Assembly (NCBI RefSeq): GCF_027887165.1
Contig: NC_077227.1
Span: forward strand, 539,386,389-539,450,388
Direction: 5' to 3'
DNA: 64,000 nt
DNA from: Monodelphis domestica
Lineage: Eukaryota > Chordata > Mammalia > Didelphimorphia > Didelphidae
Shown here: piece by piece, positions 1 to 11,095 of the stretch
Position numbering within the stretch: the first letter of the stretch is position 1
How the letters are laid out: each line of letters starts with the position of its first letter
Translations under genes and position numbers: made by a program
The notes under the pieces: generated by a model
Seen by the model: the letters and a program-made list of their open reading frames with translations, nothing else
Database searches by the model: none
Told to the model about the DNA's origin: nothing

Positions 1-29
1 TAGATGGAACCCTGGAAGGAAGTGAAGAA

Positions 30-232
30 GAACTAAATTTAAACTGAGCCTCAGACACTTACTAGCTGTGTGACCTTGGGAAAGTGATTTAACTTATGTC
101 TGCCTCAGTTTCCCCAAATTATAAAGTAGGGATAATAATAGAACCTACCTCCAAGAATTATTTAGAGGACCAAATAAGAAAATATTTATAAAACAGTGCC
201 TGGCACATAGTAACCACTTAATAAATATTTGT
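30..232 (+). repeat. MIR SINE, sense
   Basis: A nearly complete MIR copy. It has the MIR signatures in order: a CORE-like 'actagctgtgtgacc', 'gcctcagtttcc', and the L2-related tail 'agtgcctggcacatagta' followed by 'cttaataaatatttg'. Confidence 0.85.
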
Positions 233-526
233 TCTCTTCAACCTCCCTCAACCCCCACTCCCAGGCTCTAAGAAAGTGAGTGGTGGAGAAATAAGAGGTT
301 ATCTTTTACTTGTACTCCCATGTATAAATGCTTAGGGACTTTGGTGCTGACTCATTCCTATGATTAATTTGGTAGATTGATTAGGCCTATTTTTATGGCT
401 TACTCCCATGTCCTTGTTTAGGCTTTGAGAAACTTGCCCAGAACCCCAGGGACAGGGGGTGAGGTTACTCTTTTGCACAAGTGTTTATGAATTCATAAGT
501 GGCTACATGGTAAAACAAAGAACAAA

Positions 527-793
527 GAGAGGTGGCACAGTGTGCGGGGGGAGGAGATAGGTGGCATAGTGGAGAGAGCACCACGTCTATAGTTAGGAGA
601 AACTGAGTTAAAATCCAACCTCAAACACTCACTGGCTGTGTAACCTTTGGCAACTCACTTTACCATATGTGCCTCAGTTTCCTCATCTGTAAAATGAGCT
701 GGAGAAGGAAATGACAAACCACTCCAGATTTTTTTCTTTGCCAAGAAAACCCCAAGTGGAGTCACAAAGAGCCAGACATGATTGAACAACAAT
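527..793 (+). repeat. tRNA-headed SINE with RTE/BovB-like tail
   Basis: The head resembles marsupial tRNA-derived SINEs ('ggtggcatagtggagagag'). The body is CORE/MIR-like, with 'cctcagtttcctcatctgt' at about 672. The 3' part (about 700-780) reads 'gagctggagaaggaaatgac', then 'ccaagaaaaccccaagtgga', then a 'gtcacaaagagccagacatg' block. That block matches, from memory, the 3' end of RTE/BovB LINEs, so the element was probably mobilised by RTE. It ends in an AAC-rich tail. Confidence 0.75.
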
Positions 794-1624
794 TTGTATA
801 GTCAAAGACATTTATAAAGAGGGCAAAGGAAGCTCCCCTGAAAGAAATTTATCCTGTGGAACAAAAAGTATCTGTAGAAATCTAAGACTCTCTTTATAAT
901 AAGAATTTTTCCATTCTTCCATTCTTTTGTTGAGAGCCTTAATTCTTTTAAGCTGGATTTTATTCTTAAAACCATGGTAAAGATATAATAATAAGCAGGT
1001 TACCATTCAGTTGGGGCTTATTTATTGAATATATTCATATATGTAGGTGTCTTAGACAAGCTATTCGGCAGTTATCACATGATAGAAAAGCCTCTAACAG
1101 TCCTCAAGTTTGATTTTTATTTCTGGCAAAATTCTGGAACAGATATTGTTAAATGTCCAGCAAAGGAAGCTGTAAAAAGGAAGAACTGGCATGGAATCAT
1201 TAAGAAGAGCCCATATGTAACCAAACTAGTATTTCATTTTTGACATGGTTACTAAACTAGTAAAATTCTGTAGCAATGGTTTATCTGATTTTAGCAAAGC
1301 ATTCAAAATAAAGTGTTTCATGCTCTTCTTCTGGGAAAAAAATAGCTTCAAGCTATCACTCTTTATAATTAAATGGATTTAGAACTATGATGAATGAATG
1401 ACCCAAATAAAATGAATGACCCAAAGCATAGTTAATAGTTTGATGCCATCTTGGAAGGAAGTTCACAAGGAGTGCTTGGATTAATATTAATTTACATTTT
1501 TTACAATGCCTGGAATAAGGATATATTAATGTCCTAATTAATGAAGGCATACTAATACAATTTTCTGATGATGGTGTGGGGAGATAGATAACATACTAAA
1601 TAACAGAGGCAGAATATAAAAAAT

Positions 1625-1850
1625 CATGGCCACCTGGAATATTAGGCTAGGTCAAATAAGATTCAATTTAGTAGGAATAAGTGTAAAGTCTTACTCAGAT
1701 TGAGAATTAACTCTACAAATATAGAGAATGAATTGCCCACACTTCATCTGAAAAGGATCTGGACAACCATGTGAGTCAACAATGTAATATAGCAGGCAAG
1801 AAAGCTGATATATTCTTAGACTACATCAATAAAAGTATATCATTTGAGTT
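1625..1850 (+). repeat. CR1/L3 LINE fragment, sense
   Basis: The segment carries recognisable CR1/L3 pieces in order: 'ggctaggtcaaataagattc', 'aatgaattgcccacacttca', then 'gtgagtcaacaatgtaatat' and 'gcaggcaagaaagctgatat'. These match the RT-proximal part of mammalian L3/CR1 as I remember it. It is heavily decayed, as expected for an amniote-age element. Confidence 0.6.
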
Positions 1851-1888
1851 TAGAAGGTGATTATCCCTTTAGTAAATATTTGTTAGTG

Positions 1889-1990
1889 AAGCAATAAACA
1901 TTTATGAAGTGTTTACTGTGTGCCGGGCATTGGGAAAAGAAACAGTTTTTGCCCTCAAGGAGCTTAGAATCTAAGGGGAAATGACACCAA
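1889..1990 (-). repeat. L2 3' end, antisense
   Basis: It reads 'caataaacatttatgaagtg', then 'tgtgccgggcattgg', then 'gccctcaaggagcttagaat'. This is the reverse complement of the L2 3' terminus. Confidence 0.7.
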
Positions 1991-3027
1991 AAATCAAGCT
2001 GAAGAGTACAGGTGGAGTGGTGTAGGATAGAGAGAAAGTACCTTGGGGGTGAGGGGGTCATCATCATAGAGAATTCCAGAGGCAACCTCTTAAATGAATT
2101 GTTGCTTACAGTGTGTCCAATGTATCAATGTTAGTATGCTGCAACACTAAAGGTAAAAGTTAGATATCTGTTACAGGTATAATTTGTATAGAAATTCATT
2201 TTCAAGTATAAATAATTGTAAAATTATGTTTTGACTAACTGCATAAGTTATTTTAAATAAATTAATATCCGTCTGAAATTCCATTGTTTTTGTTTGGTTG
2301 AAAATAATAAGAACATTTTTCTTACAGTTTTCAACTAGTTTTAAAATGTTTCTTGATAATTGGAATATTCAGACAGCTCTTTGGCTTAAAAGGTATGTGT
2401 TTTTAGATATGTGATTCCTATCAACCCAGTCTTTGTTGACATTTTGCATTTTTTGCTACTGAAAACTGCTGAGTTCTATGATTTGGCTAAATTAGCAGTG
2501 CCTTCCATGTTTTAAAGTAACATTATGGCTAATTCTGATTTTATGATCTGTGTGAAATGGAGATGATCTTTAATACCACAACAGTTTTTGAAGATGAAAG
2601 GGAGCATTACCTCCTTTTTAGCAATTAATTAAACATATCAATAGAATAGAAAAGAATTCATATAGCAAGAATAGTTGTGAACGCCAATTATAATTATTAT
2701 ATTTAAAATTTGTGTTTTGCAAAAGGTATGTAGAATTATAACAAAAAGTATGAACTGCCCATGCATTTAAAATAGTAACATTTTATGTTTGAATGTGCTG
2801 ATTAAATAGGTAGAAATTATTTTTCTAAGGTTAAGTAACCTACCCGTGGTAACAGCAAGATATTGATAAAAAGAAAATTCATTTGATCTGTTAGGATTCC
2901 CTCCCCACCAAAAAATCCAATTATCTATAAGGAATGAATCTTGTATTATTATATGACGTTTATTTAGTATTATTGTCATCACCATCAGTCTTCTTATATG
3001 TATGTGTCTTTCCCTTTGGGTTCCTAG

Positions 3028-3160
3028 GGTCTGTTATGAGAGAGCCTCCTTTAGCCCAACCATTCAGACTTTCATCCTCTCAGCCATTTGGCATGGTGTA
3101 TATCCAGGATATTACTTAACATTTTTAACAGGGATGGTAATGACATTAGCAGCACGAACT
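3028..3160 (+). CDS. MBOAT2: MBOAT2 coding exon with catalytic His
   Basis: MBOAT2 (LPCAT4/LPEAT-type, membrane-bound O-acyltransferase 2) transfers acyl chains from acyl-CoA to lysophospholipids at the ER in the Lands cycle. The exon starts after the AG at 3026-3027 and ends before the donor GTGAGT at 3161. One base (3028) completes a codon begun upstream; then 44 codons follow. The translation contains SAIWHGVYPGYYLTFLTG. The His codon at 3092-3094 lies in the WHG motif and corresponds to the conserved catalytic histidine of MBOATs. The flanking hydrophobic residues fit transmembrane segments. The match to mammalian MBOAT2 is strong by recollection; MBOAT1 is the nearest alternative. The exon leads in frame into the exons at 5258 and 6947, which carry the MBOAT2-type C-terminus. 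Confidence 0.93.
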
Positions 3161-4111
3161 GTGAGTACTTAAAATTTTGTGTTTCAAAATCATAGTGTTT
3201 TTACGTATGTTTGAAGAGACAGTTCAGTTTCATTTCTGAAAATGTTTCAAGTGATCACTTCATGATATTGCCAACCAGATCTCTGTCTGCTTCGACCTCC
3301 AAGTAGACTGGATGGCATATTCTCCATTAACAATGTGATCGCTGTTCCCCCCATCTAGAAGATGATTCTCTGAAGACTATTGTATTCAAATGAGACAGGG
3401 GTCTACCTCAACTCACAAAGATTTTAAAATCTCCTGGGCTTCACACATTAAAAAAAAATTAAGGTAGTCCAAAGAGCCACAGAAGAGGAGCCAGTGCAAA
3501 ATAGAATTGGAAGAGGGAACCCCACTTCTACCTGGATTCTGTGCTATGAGTTGAGTAGCTACAGTAGGGTGGAGTTAATAAATGAGAGTGTCTCTTAGAC
3601 ACAGTAAGCTTTAATGTCTATTTTAAAGGAAAGGGGGAAAGTGAATTGGCAAAGATCTACTCATTCAACAAACTTTGATTGAGAACTTGATAATTTCAGT
3701 GCACTTAACTGGGGAGAGTTAAAAAAATAAGATAGTCCCTGCTCTCTGCACATTTTTATGAATCTAATAAAATTAAACCAAGTTCATAGAATTTGTATCA
3801 AGTGCAATAAGATCAAAGAAGGGAAGAAATCACTACCAGTCTTTGGGGAGAAGAGATTCTACATATTTTATATATTGAATAATAATAGAACAGTAGAGTA
3901 ATATGGCTAAATCTGTTTTAAAAAATATAGAATACTCTAATGCAGCTTGAAAAGGAAAGAATTATTTGTTAAATTAACAAATAGTTCTAAATAAACTATT
4001 TGAAAGATAGATATGATGTACCATATAAGTGAAATATGACCATATCCATCCTTTAAGCAAAATTTAGTAAAATGAAACATGAGCATTTGTTTTAAATTCT
4101 AAGAATTTATT
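3161..4111 (+). other. MBOAT2: MBOAT2 intron, 5' half
   Basis: Intronic DNA following the donor at 3161. At 3658-3765 there is a possible antisense L2 3' end ('attcaacaaactttgattga' followed by 'gatagtccctgctctctgca'). The rest holds nothing I recognise. Confidence 0.6.
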
Positions 4112-5062
4112 ATCTTTATTTTATATATACATTTTTAACTTTTTATTTAGAATATTTTCCCATGGTTCTATGATTCATGATATTCCCCCCTCCTACTCTC
4201 TCCTCCCTACTCCTGGAGCTGACAAGCAGTTCCACTGGGTTATACATGTATTATGGTTCAATCATGTTATTCATATTTTCAGTAGAGTGATTCTTTAACA
4301 TCACAGCCCTAATCACATACCTATTATACTATGTGATTGAGCATCCATTTCCAGAGTTCTTTCTCTAGATGTGGATAACATTCTTTCTCATAAGTTCCTC
4401 TGGATTGTCCTGGATCATTGCATTGCTACTAGTAGAAAAGTCTATTACTTTGATTGAACCACAGTGTATCAGTCTCTGTTTACAATGTTCTCCTGGTTCT
4501 GTTCCTTTCACTCTGCATCAATTCCTGGAGGTTGTTCCAGTCTCCATAGAATTCCTCTACTTTATTATTCCTTTTAGCACAATAGTATTCCATCACCAAC
4601 ATATACCACAATTTGTTCAGTCATTCCCCACTCGATGGACACTCCCTCATTTTCCAATTTTTTGCCACCACATAAAGTGTGGCTATAAATATTTTTGTAC
4701 AAAAATTATTATCTCTTTGTGGTACAAACCCAACAGTGGTATTTTAGGTCAAAGGGCAGGCAGTCTTTTAGTGCCCGTTAGGCATAGTTCCAAATTGCCC
4801 TCCAGAATGGTTAGATAAATTCACAACTCCACCAACTATGCATTAGTTTCCCAGTTTTGTCACAACACCTCCAACATTTATCTCTTTCCTTTCCTTCCAT
4901 ATTAGCCAATCTGCTAAGTGTAAGGTGGTACCTCAGAGTTGTTTTAATTTGCATTTCTTTAATGAGGAGTGATTTAGAACACCTTTTTATGTGCTTATTG
5001 ATAGTTTTTATTTCTTCATGTGAGAACTGCCAATTAATATCCTGCTCTTCATTTCTTGATAA
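4112..5062 (-). repeat. 5'-truncated L1, antisense
   Basis: About 0.95 kb of the 3' end of a marsupial L1, reverse complemented. It holds the 3' UTR (4112 to about 4450) and then the C-terminal part of ORF2. Landmarks are 'ttcccatggttctatgattc', 'tggatcattgcattgctact', 'agcacaatagtattccatca' and 'gtggctataaatatttttgt'. The same landmarks recur in the antisense L1 copies at 5592 and 31428. It lies between two MBOAT2 exons. Confidence 0.85.
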
Positions 5063-5257
5063 AAATTATAGTATTGACATATATCTCAATGAAGATTGCT
5101 TGACAACATTAAAATGCATAACACCTGCCTTTTTAACAAGTTCAAAATTTAAAGAATCTATAAGGATCTCAGCTACAATAGGATAGCATCTTAAATATAT
5201 GATCAGTGTAATTTACAAAAGAAAGCTAATACTTTTGCTGTTGTATTTTTCTTTCAG

Positions 5258-5409
5258 ATGAGAAACAACATTAGACATAACTTTATTGAACCTCCAGAAG
5301 TTAAATTATTTTATGATGTTATAACATGGATAACAACTCAAGTAGCAATAAGTTACACAGTTGTACCATTTGTACTTCTCTCTATAAAACCCTCCATTTT
5401 GTTTTTCAG
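5258..5409 (+). CDS. MBOAT2: MBOAT2 penultimate coding exon
   Basis: The exon begins after 'tttctttcag' and ends before GTAAGT at 5410. It has 152 bp, that is 50 codons plus two bases that join the next exon (AG + C = Ser). The translation includes NNIRHNFIEPPEVKLFYDV and QVAISYTVVPFVLLSIKP, matching the late, membrane-spanning part of mammalian MBOAT2 as I recall it. A hydrophobic run of about 20 residues is consistent with a transmembrane helix. The reading frame continues directly from the exon ending at 3160. Antisense L1 pieces lie on both sides (4112-5062 and 5592-6075), the nearer edges about 200 bp from the splice sites. Confidence 0.94.
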
Positions 5410-5591
5410 GTAAGTGTATCTTTTAAAAAATATATTGGCAGAATTTATTTTTTAAGAAAAATTTTTTAAAAGAAACTCCTTGAAAATAAGGTAGAATAGA
5501 CAAATTATATTTTGGCCACATTATTTAACATCTAGATACATTATTAGTTGTGCTCTCTAATATGATGGGACTTTTAAATGGAGGTGGAAAT

Positions 5592-6075
5592 GTTTTTTTT
5601 TTTTCTTGAGGAAATTTTATTTAATTAGTTAATTTAGAATATTTTTCCATGGTTACAAGATTCATATTCTTTCCCTCCCTTCCCCCCAACCCCTCCCATA
5701 ACTGATGCACAATTCCACTGGGTTTTACATGTGTCATTAATCAAGACCTATTTCAATATTATTGATATTTGCACTAGGGTGATCGTTTAGAGTCTACATC
5801 CCCAATCACATCCCCATCAACCCTTGTGATCAAGCAGTTGTTTTTCTTCTGTGCTTCTACTCTCACAGTTCTTCCTTTGAATGTGGATAGCATTCTTTCT
5901 CATAAGTTCTTCTGGATTGCCCTGGATCATTGCATTGCTACTAGTAGAGAAGTCCATTACATTCGATTGTACCACAGTGTATCAGTCTCTGTACAATGTT
6001 CTCCTGGCTCTGCTTCTTTTACTATGCTTCAATTCCTGGAGGTTGTTGTAGTTCCTTGTAGGAAAGATCTTGAAG
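5592..6075 (-). repeat. 5'-truncated L1, antisense
   Basis: The complement of a poly(A) tail lies at 5592-5604. The L1 3' UTR and the start of the ORF2 C-terminus follow, reversed. It shares long blocks with the L1 at 31428 (for example 'tttgcactagggtgatcgtt' and 'gcattgctactagtagagaa'). It ends abruptly near 6075, a typical 5' truncation. Confidence 0.85.
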
Positions 6076-6946
6076 GCTCTAGTTCCTATAACATAGCAGA
6101 AATGCTAGTTGGTTAGCTGACTAATCAAGAGAAGTGAACTTAATTTTACTAAAAAAAAAAATAAAATGGAAGTTTCCTAAATGGAATATTTAATGCTATT
6201 TCTCAGATGACCTTCATGATATAAGATGTGAGACATAAAAAAACTGACTGAAAATTATTTAACTAAATTGTAAATTGTTATAGCTGTGTTTAAATAATGG
6301 GGACTGGATTTTGTTTCCAAAGTTCTTTCAATAATGTTACTTGTACCTGATGGAATTTAGTTTTAGTCATATCAGCATTTTAAGGGTTTTTTTTCTTTTA
6401 GTCTAATTCATTTTTCAGTTTGTCTAATTTATAGAAATATCACTGTTATTATTTGCTGAATTTGCACAGCCTTCATGGAACTTACATTAGTGGATCGTCT
6501 TTTCCCTCATTTTGTTATAAGGTAGTTTAGATATTTAAGAATGTCCCAGGTTAAATTTTTTCAAAGCCTGCTTTATCACAGAACTGTCTTTGAGTTATTA
6601 CTTTCAAAGTTTCCTAGATTAATGTGGATTCTTTGAAGTATTTTCAAGGGATCTAATTACCCATGAAGCATTTTTTGCTTTTTAAAATGTACTATATTTA
6701 GACATAGCATGATGTCCCTACTGAGGAATAGAATGTTACATTTAATAGCAGGCTTATATGCAGTCCAGGTTTATATAGTAATGTTTTATAAATACTCAAT
6801 AATAGTAATAGCTTACAAAGTTGTATAACATGTGGGAAAAAAATAGAGAAGTGTGTGGAATATCCTAAGCTGGATGGGACATAAGGAATGTATTTATGCA
6901 CTATTAATAACTCACAATTTGATTAAATAATTGTTTTTTCTCTCAG
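6076..6946 (+). other. MBOAT2: MBOAT2 last intron, remainder
   Basis: AT-rich intronic DNA with no repeat or gene that I recognise. It ends in a good polypyrimidine tract and acceptor ('ttttttctctcag'). Confidence 0.7.
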
Positions 6947-7172
6947 CTCCTGGTATTACTGTCTTCACATTACTGGCATCTTGGTTGTGGTATTGTTGCC
7001 AGGAAAAAAACCTACCAGAGAAAAGAAAATACAGCAAGAAGAGCACTTCTCACAATCCAAAAAATTAGAGGAAGAAGACAGCCCTTTGGAACAGAACAGT
7101 TATTTAGAAACAAATAATGTCCGCAATCAACAGCAAAAAATAACTCCCAGACATTCAACACTAAAACAATGA
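6947..7172 (+). CDS. MBOAT2: MBOAT2 terminal coding exon
   Basis: The exon starts after 'tctctcag' and runs to the TGA at 7170-7172. It opens with a short hydrophobic stretch (SSWYYCLHITGILVVVLLP) that fits the last transmembrane helix. A charged, Gln/Glu/Ser-rich cytosolic tail of about 50 residues follows. It includes SQSKKLEEED, NSYLETNNV and the C-terminus RHSTLKQ. The tail is close to the MBOAT2 C-terminus I remember, which separates it from MBOAT1. No di-lysine ER-retrieval signal is obvious at the very end. Confidence 0.94.
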
Positions 7173-7735
7173 TGGAGAGAACATTAGGCTGGCTATTTTT
7201 CATGTTTTCGGAAACCAGTTTTAGCACCTTTTGCAGGGGTTTGTATTCAATTGAAATAAAATTAAACGACAAAAAGGACATATATATATATAGGGAATAT
7301 ATATATTGTAAAATAGACTGCAATTAGAGTGAATTGACCCCTCTTGTGCCATGTCCCTGTGGGTCATGCCTTATATGAAAATATTTCCATTATTTCAATG
7401 TGCACTCAGGACTTCAACGTATGTCCGTAGGGTCATATGTGGGCCCCTTTGATGAATGTACGTTGTGTATCCTAAGGCACTGAGGGGGTAGAAACAATTG
7501 TGTTGATCTAGATGAAAAGAGGAAATTTAACTTTTCTGGATGAATGCTTTGCCTTAAACCCTCTATTTACTGAAATAATTGTTTCTAAATGGTATTTTCA
7601 TGTTTAATATTTGTGTAAAAAGCAGATTTCAAATATTTAATGTCAAATGCTGTAAAGGAAATTAGAAGGAAGAATTTTAATCAGAATGTTGTAAATGGTT
7701 TGTAAAATGCAATAAACATCTCAGTATTTTGAGGG
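7173..7735 (+). other. MBOAT2: MBOAT2 3' UTR and poly(A) signal
   Basis: AT-rich 3' untranslated sequence after the stop codon. Two AATAAA hexamers are visible, near 7255 and at 7711-7716; the second is followed by a T-rich stretch and is the better candidate. An imperfect TA/GGAATA run lies at 7280-7310. The real transcript may extend further, because no repeats interrupt the next 1.5 kb. Confidence 0.6.
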
Positions 7736-9464
7736 TTTTCTTACAGTTATCTCAAAACAACTTAAGTAGATTACAGAACTGTAAACATTACCAATGCCAA
7801 AATATAGGTAGCCTAGATTGTCTGAATTTAATTATATTGTGTCAGTCAGATTGAACCCCTCTAAGAGGATTTTCTTAAATATGTAAATTAAACATGGCAA
7901 AACTGATATTTTAAGTTTTTTTACTTTAAAAAAAAGAAGAAAACACTAAGTGGACCTTGCAATTTGAGACAAGTTGGCAATCAAAATAGGACCCAGATCA
8001 ATATATTGCAAGTAAGTACCAGGTGCTCAGCAGAAGTGCTACTTATCCCATAATATTATGAATTTATTTTAACATTGTATTTAGAATATTCACATATTTA
8101 ATACCCAAATTTCTTTAGGATTTTAAAACTAAAGCTTACCAAGCATAAAACCTCCTTAGTAAAGGATAGTTAAATAATAGAGGTAAAACAGTGTCATAGA
8201 AGTAAGTAAAACATTTTTATTTGGTTAAGTACAAAAGCAAGTTATCTTACGCTCATCACTGAACAATTGCCCCTTAACCATAACAACCTAATTCAGGCCT
8301 TGAGAAGTTTAAGGGGATTGATAAATTAAGACTGAAAAGCTTATATAAAATAATATTTAGAATGATTAAATGTTGCTTAAAATGCTGTCATTGAAGACCT
8401 TTTACTGTATTTTAAAGTTTTCTAAGTACAAAAGTATGTTCCTGTTTTAGCTTTGGCCATTTTCATGTTCTTATTATTCTTCCTTGAAATACTACAACAT
8501 TCTCATTATTTCCCAGGGCCACATAATCCTTTTGCATTAATTCTATCTGAGTTAATGACTAAAAATAACCATAGAATTATTTTGTACTAAGATAGTATTG
8601 GCAGGAAGCATCATAAAATCATTCAAGGCTCCTAAACCTTGTGATATTTGGTGTTTGTGTATGAAGGGCTCTTCATTTATTGAGCCACTGAAAAAAGGGA
8701 GAAAGATGTGTTTTCATTTATTTTTAGCTGACATTTTATTTTGCCTTATTTTTACTAAATGCAAACTTTACACAGACTCCAAAACCTTTTTTGATATGTC
8801 ACCAATTATAAATTACAAGTAACAGATTGAGACCAAAATAGCTTAAGTGTTACAGGAATGTACTAAATAGAGGTAGGTTTTGTTGTGTGTTTTTTTTTTC
8901 TTTTTAGGAAAAGCAAAGAAAGCTAAGACACCTGCCACTTAGCAGGTCCTAATCAGCAAAAATGTAGAGCTGCCTTTTTTTGAGCCTTAGAAATAATACC
9001 ACAGACTGCCTTGGCTCAGTCTTTGTTGAAACTTCTTGTTTCACATCTGTCTGGAAATGTAGGTGGGGCTGGCCCTGTCCTAAGAACTTCCCAGGAAAGA
9101 ATGGAAAATGAAAGCATATTGTTTTATTATTGGATCATGTAGTGAAATTAAGATGCACAAATAATAAATATGAGAGGACAGAAATGAATGTACAGAAAAG
9201 ACCAGTCACATTTACTGGCAAAAGAGTTTTCACTTATTGATGAATGTAGCAGAAGGCCTAAGCACTCTTTATAGGAGTCCCAAGTATATTGGTTTTATTT
9301 AAATGTTCTAGTTAGTGGAAAGCACAAGGTCTGTGTTGCAGCCTTATATGTAAGTAGGGATCGAGGGGGAAGTTCAAACACTTTAAAAAAAAAGAATCTA
9401 CCTTGCTCTCAAAGAAATAATCAGCATCCATTTCTATTAGTTTGACAATTTGTTTACAGAGCTG
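7736..9464. other. Downstream of MBOAT2, unassigned
   Basis: AT-rich DNA with no repeat or gene that I recognise. It could be an extended MBOAT2 3' UTR or intergenic sequence. Lack of interspersed repeats over 1.7 kb is mildly in favour of the former. Confidence 0.4.
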
Positions 9465-9660
9465 GATGAGCCCCTGAAGGATCATCTAATCAAGCCCTTC
9501 ATTGTGCAGGTGAACAATCTGAGGTCCAACAGGGTGTAAAGTGATTTGCCAAAGGTCACCCTGCTGGTGAATGGTAGAACCAGGACTGTATTTCCAGTGG
9601 AGTCCTCTCTGTTCTGTGCTGCCGCCACCTCTCTTCCCTTCACTATTCCCATCTGCTTAT
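9465..9660 (-). repeat. MIR-class SINE, antisense
   Basis: It reads 'ggatcatctaatcaagccct', then 'gtgatttgccaaaggtcacc', then a 'gaaccagg' block. This is the reversed MIR/CORE-SINE pattern with a CR1-like end. A short L2-type 3' end follows at 9905-9975 ('cccagcacagaccctggctc', then 'ttattaaatacatattgatt'). Confidence 0.65.
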
Positions 9661-10149
9661 GTGATGGTACTGTAGCCATTTAAAAAGTAAAAATCTTTTT
9701 CAGTCACTCAGTTTGTTGGCATAAAATGTGCCTATATCTATGTGGCAGATTCTTTTCCCCCTGACAAATTAAATAAGTAGTTTTCCTCTGGTCCAGGAGG
9801 GATTATGGCAGAGTAGCGCCCCTATTCTGGTTTCTAACTCTCACTTTTCCTCTTTAAAAGAGAGTATTTTATCTTATGGCAAAATAAGGGAGGACCAATG
9901 CCATAAGTATCCCCAGCACAGACCCTGGCTCTTGATAAGCAGACTTTATTAAATACATATTGATTGATCGATTATTTGTAAAATATTGTAAAGGTTTCTA
10001 TTTCTTTGAGAGTACCAAATATTGCTGTGTCTTTAAGAAGTGTTAAACCCAAGTGATGTACTCTAATAGGCACTTGTTTTAAAAAAAATAAAAACTGAAA
10101 TAATAGTGCAGCTAGATTGTATTTTTTCATTTCTTACATTGGCAATAGT

Positions 10150-10342
10150 GAGAGACAGTGAAGTGACTCAGTGGATAGAAAACTAGCTGTAGGGATGGGA
10201 GGTCCTGGGCTCAAAAGTAGGCTCAGATACTTCCTAGCTCTGTGACCCTGGGCAAATCATTCAACCTCCATTGCCTAGCCCTTACAGTGCTTCTGCTTTG
10301 GGATCAGTATTGATTCCAAGACAGAATGTAAGGGTTTTAAAA
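10150..10342 (+). repeat. Mar1/WSINE1-type SINE, sense
   Basis: The tRNA-like head is 'gtgactcagtggatagaaaa' with the A/B-box-like 'gggctcaaaagtaggctcag'. The tail includes 'gccattgcctagccctta'-type sequence and 'gtattgattccaagacagaa', then 'gtaagggttttaaaa'. It is more diverged than the copies at 41575 and 51170. Confidence 0.85.
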
Positions 10343-10949
10343 AATTGGCATTAGTGAAATGTGCTAATAATTTTACTTTGTGACTAATATATACAAGATA
10401 GGTCAGAAGCACAGTTTAGATTTGAATCTATTATACTTTTAGTATGTACTTTAATTGTTCTTACTGTTCCCTCCTTGTTTTTATTGTTTTATCATATAGT
10501 TAATTTCAGTTATCTAAATTAGTCATCATCAATATCATATTGACTAAAATCAGTAATAATCCATCACTGTTTTACACAGTTCACTTCTCTATCTTGAAAA
10601 TAAACATTTTCTTTGTAATTAAAGGTAATAAAGAAAATGTTTTTGGCTAACAAACAACATATTCCTTCATCTTGCTGCATAACATTTGGGTTTTTACTCT
10701 GTTAGAGTTGGAAAGAGAGGGAGAAGAGAGGGGGAGAAAAAGAGGGAGCACGTGCATGTATATATATACATATATATGTCTACACAAATTTCCATTTTTC
10801 TCCTCTATGAAATAGGGAAATTAAACTTGATGAACTCGAGGTTCCCTTCTAGCTCTGAATATTTTAAACCTAGGAAAATGTGTAGCCCAAGAAAGGCTTC
10901 AGGGAATACACTGCATTTTTAATTATTGTTGGTTCTAAAACAGAAAGGC

Positions 10950-11095
10950 CAGAGGCCTATTTTCTTAGCCCTGGTTCAGCAATTAATGACTAATGTGGCC
11001 TTGGGCAAGTCCCTTAACTTAGGTGAGTCTGAATCCTCCTCACCCATAAAACTAGTTTGATTATCTATTAGCTGGTCCCTTTTCAACTCTACTTT
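10950..11095 (+). repeat. MIR-class SINE, sense
   Basis: It contains 'gtggccttgggcaagtccct', 'taacttaggtgagtctgaat', and a tail 'ctggtcccttttcaactcta' that resembles the CR1-like 3' end of several CORE-SINEs. A second, shorter tail of the same type lies at 10806-10860. Confidence 0.6.

Larger units (their letters stand above)
1..3027 (+). other. MBOAT2: MBOAT2 intron (3' part)
   Basis: This is intronic DNA upstream of the first visible MBOAT2 exon. It ends in a pyrimidine-rich tract and AG at 3026-3027. It carries the MIR, RTE-tailed SINE, CR1/L3 and L2 relics listed separately. The stretches 800-1620 and 2000-3000 are AT-rich and hold no gene or repeat I can name; short open frames there show no coding character. 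Confidence 0.8.

Noticed and set aside
4369..5186. 149- and 109-codon plus-strand frames
   Set aside because: They lie in a reversed L1 3' end; the same translation pattern recurs in the L1 at 31786-32067.
10150..10230. tRNA gene candidates in the SINE heads
   Set aside because: The A/B-box-like segments belong to SINEs repeated several times here and lack a full cloverleaf.
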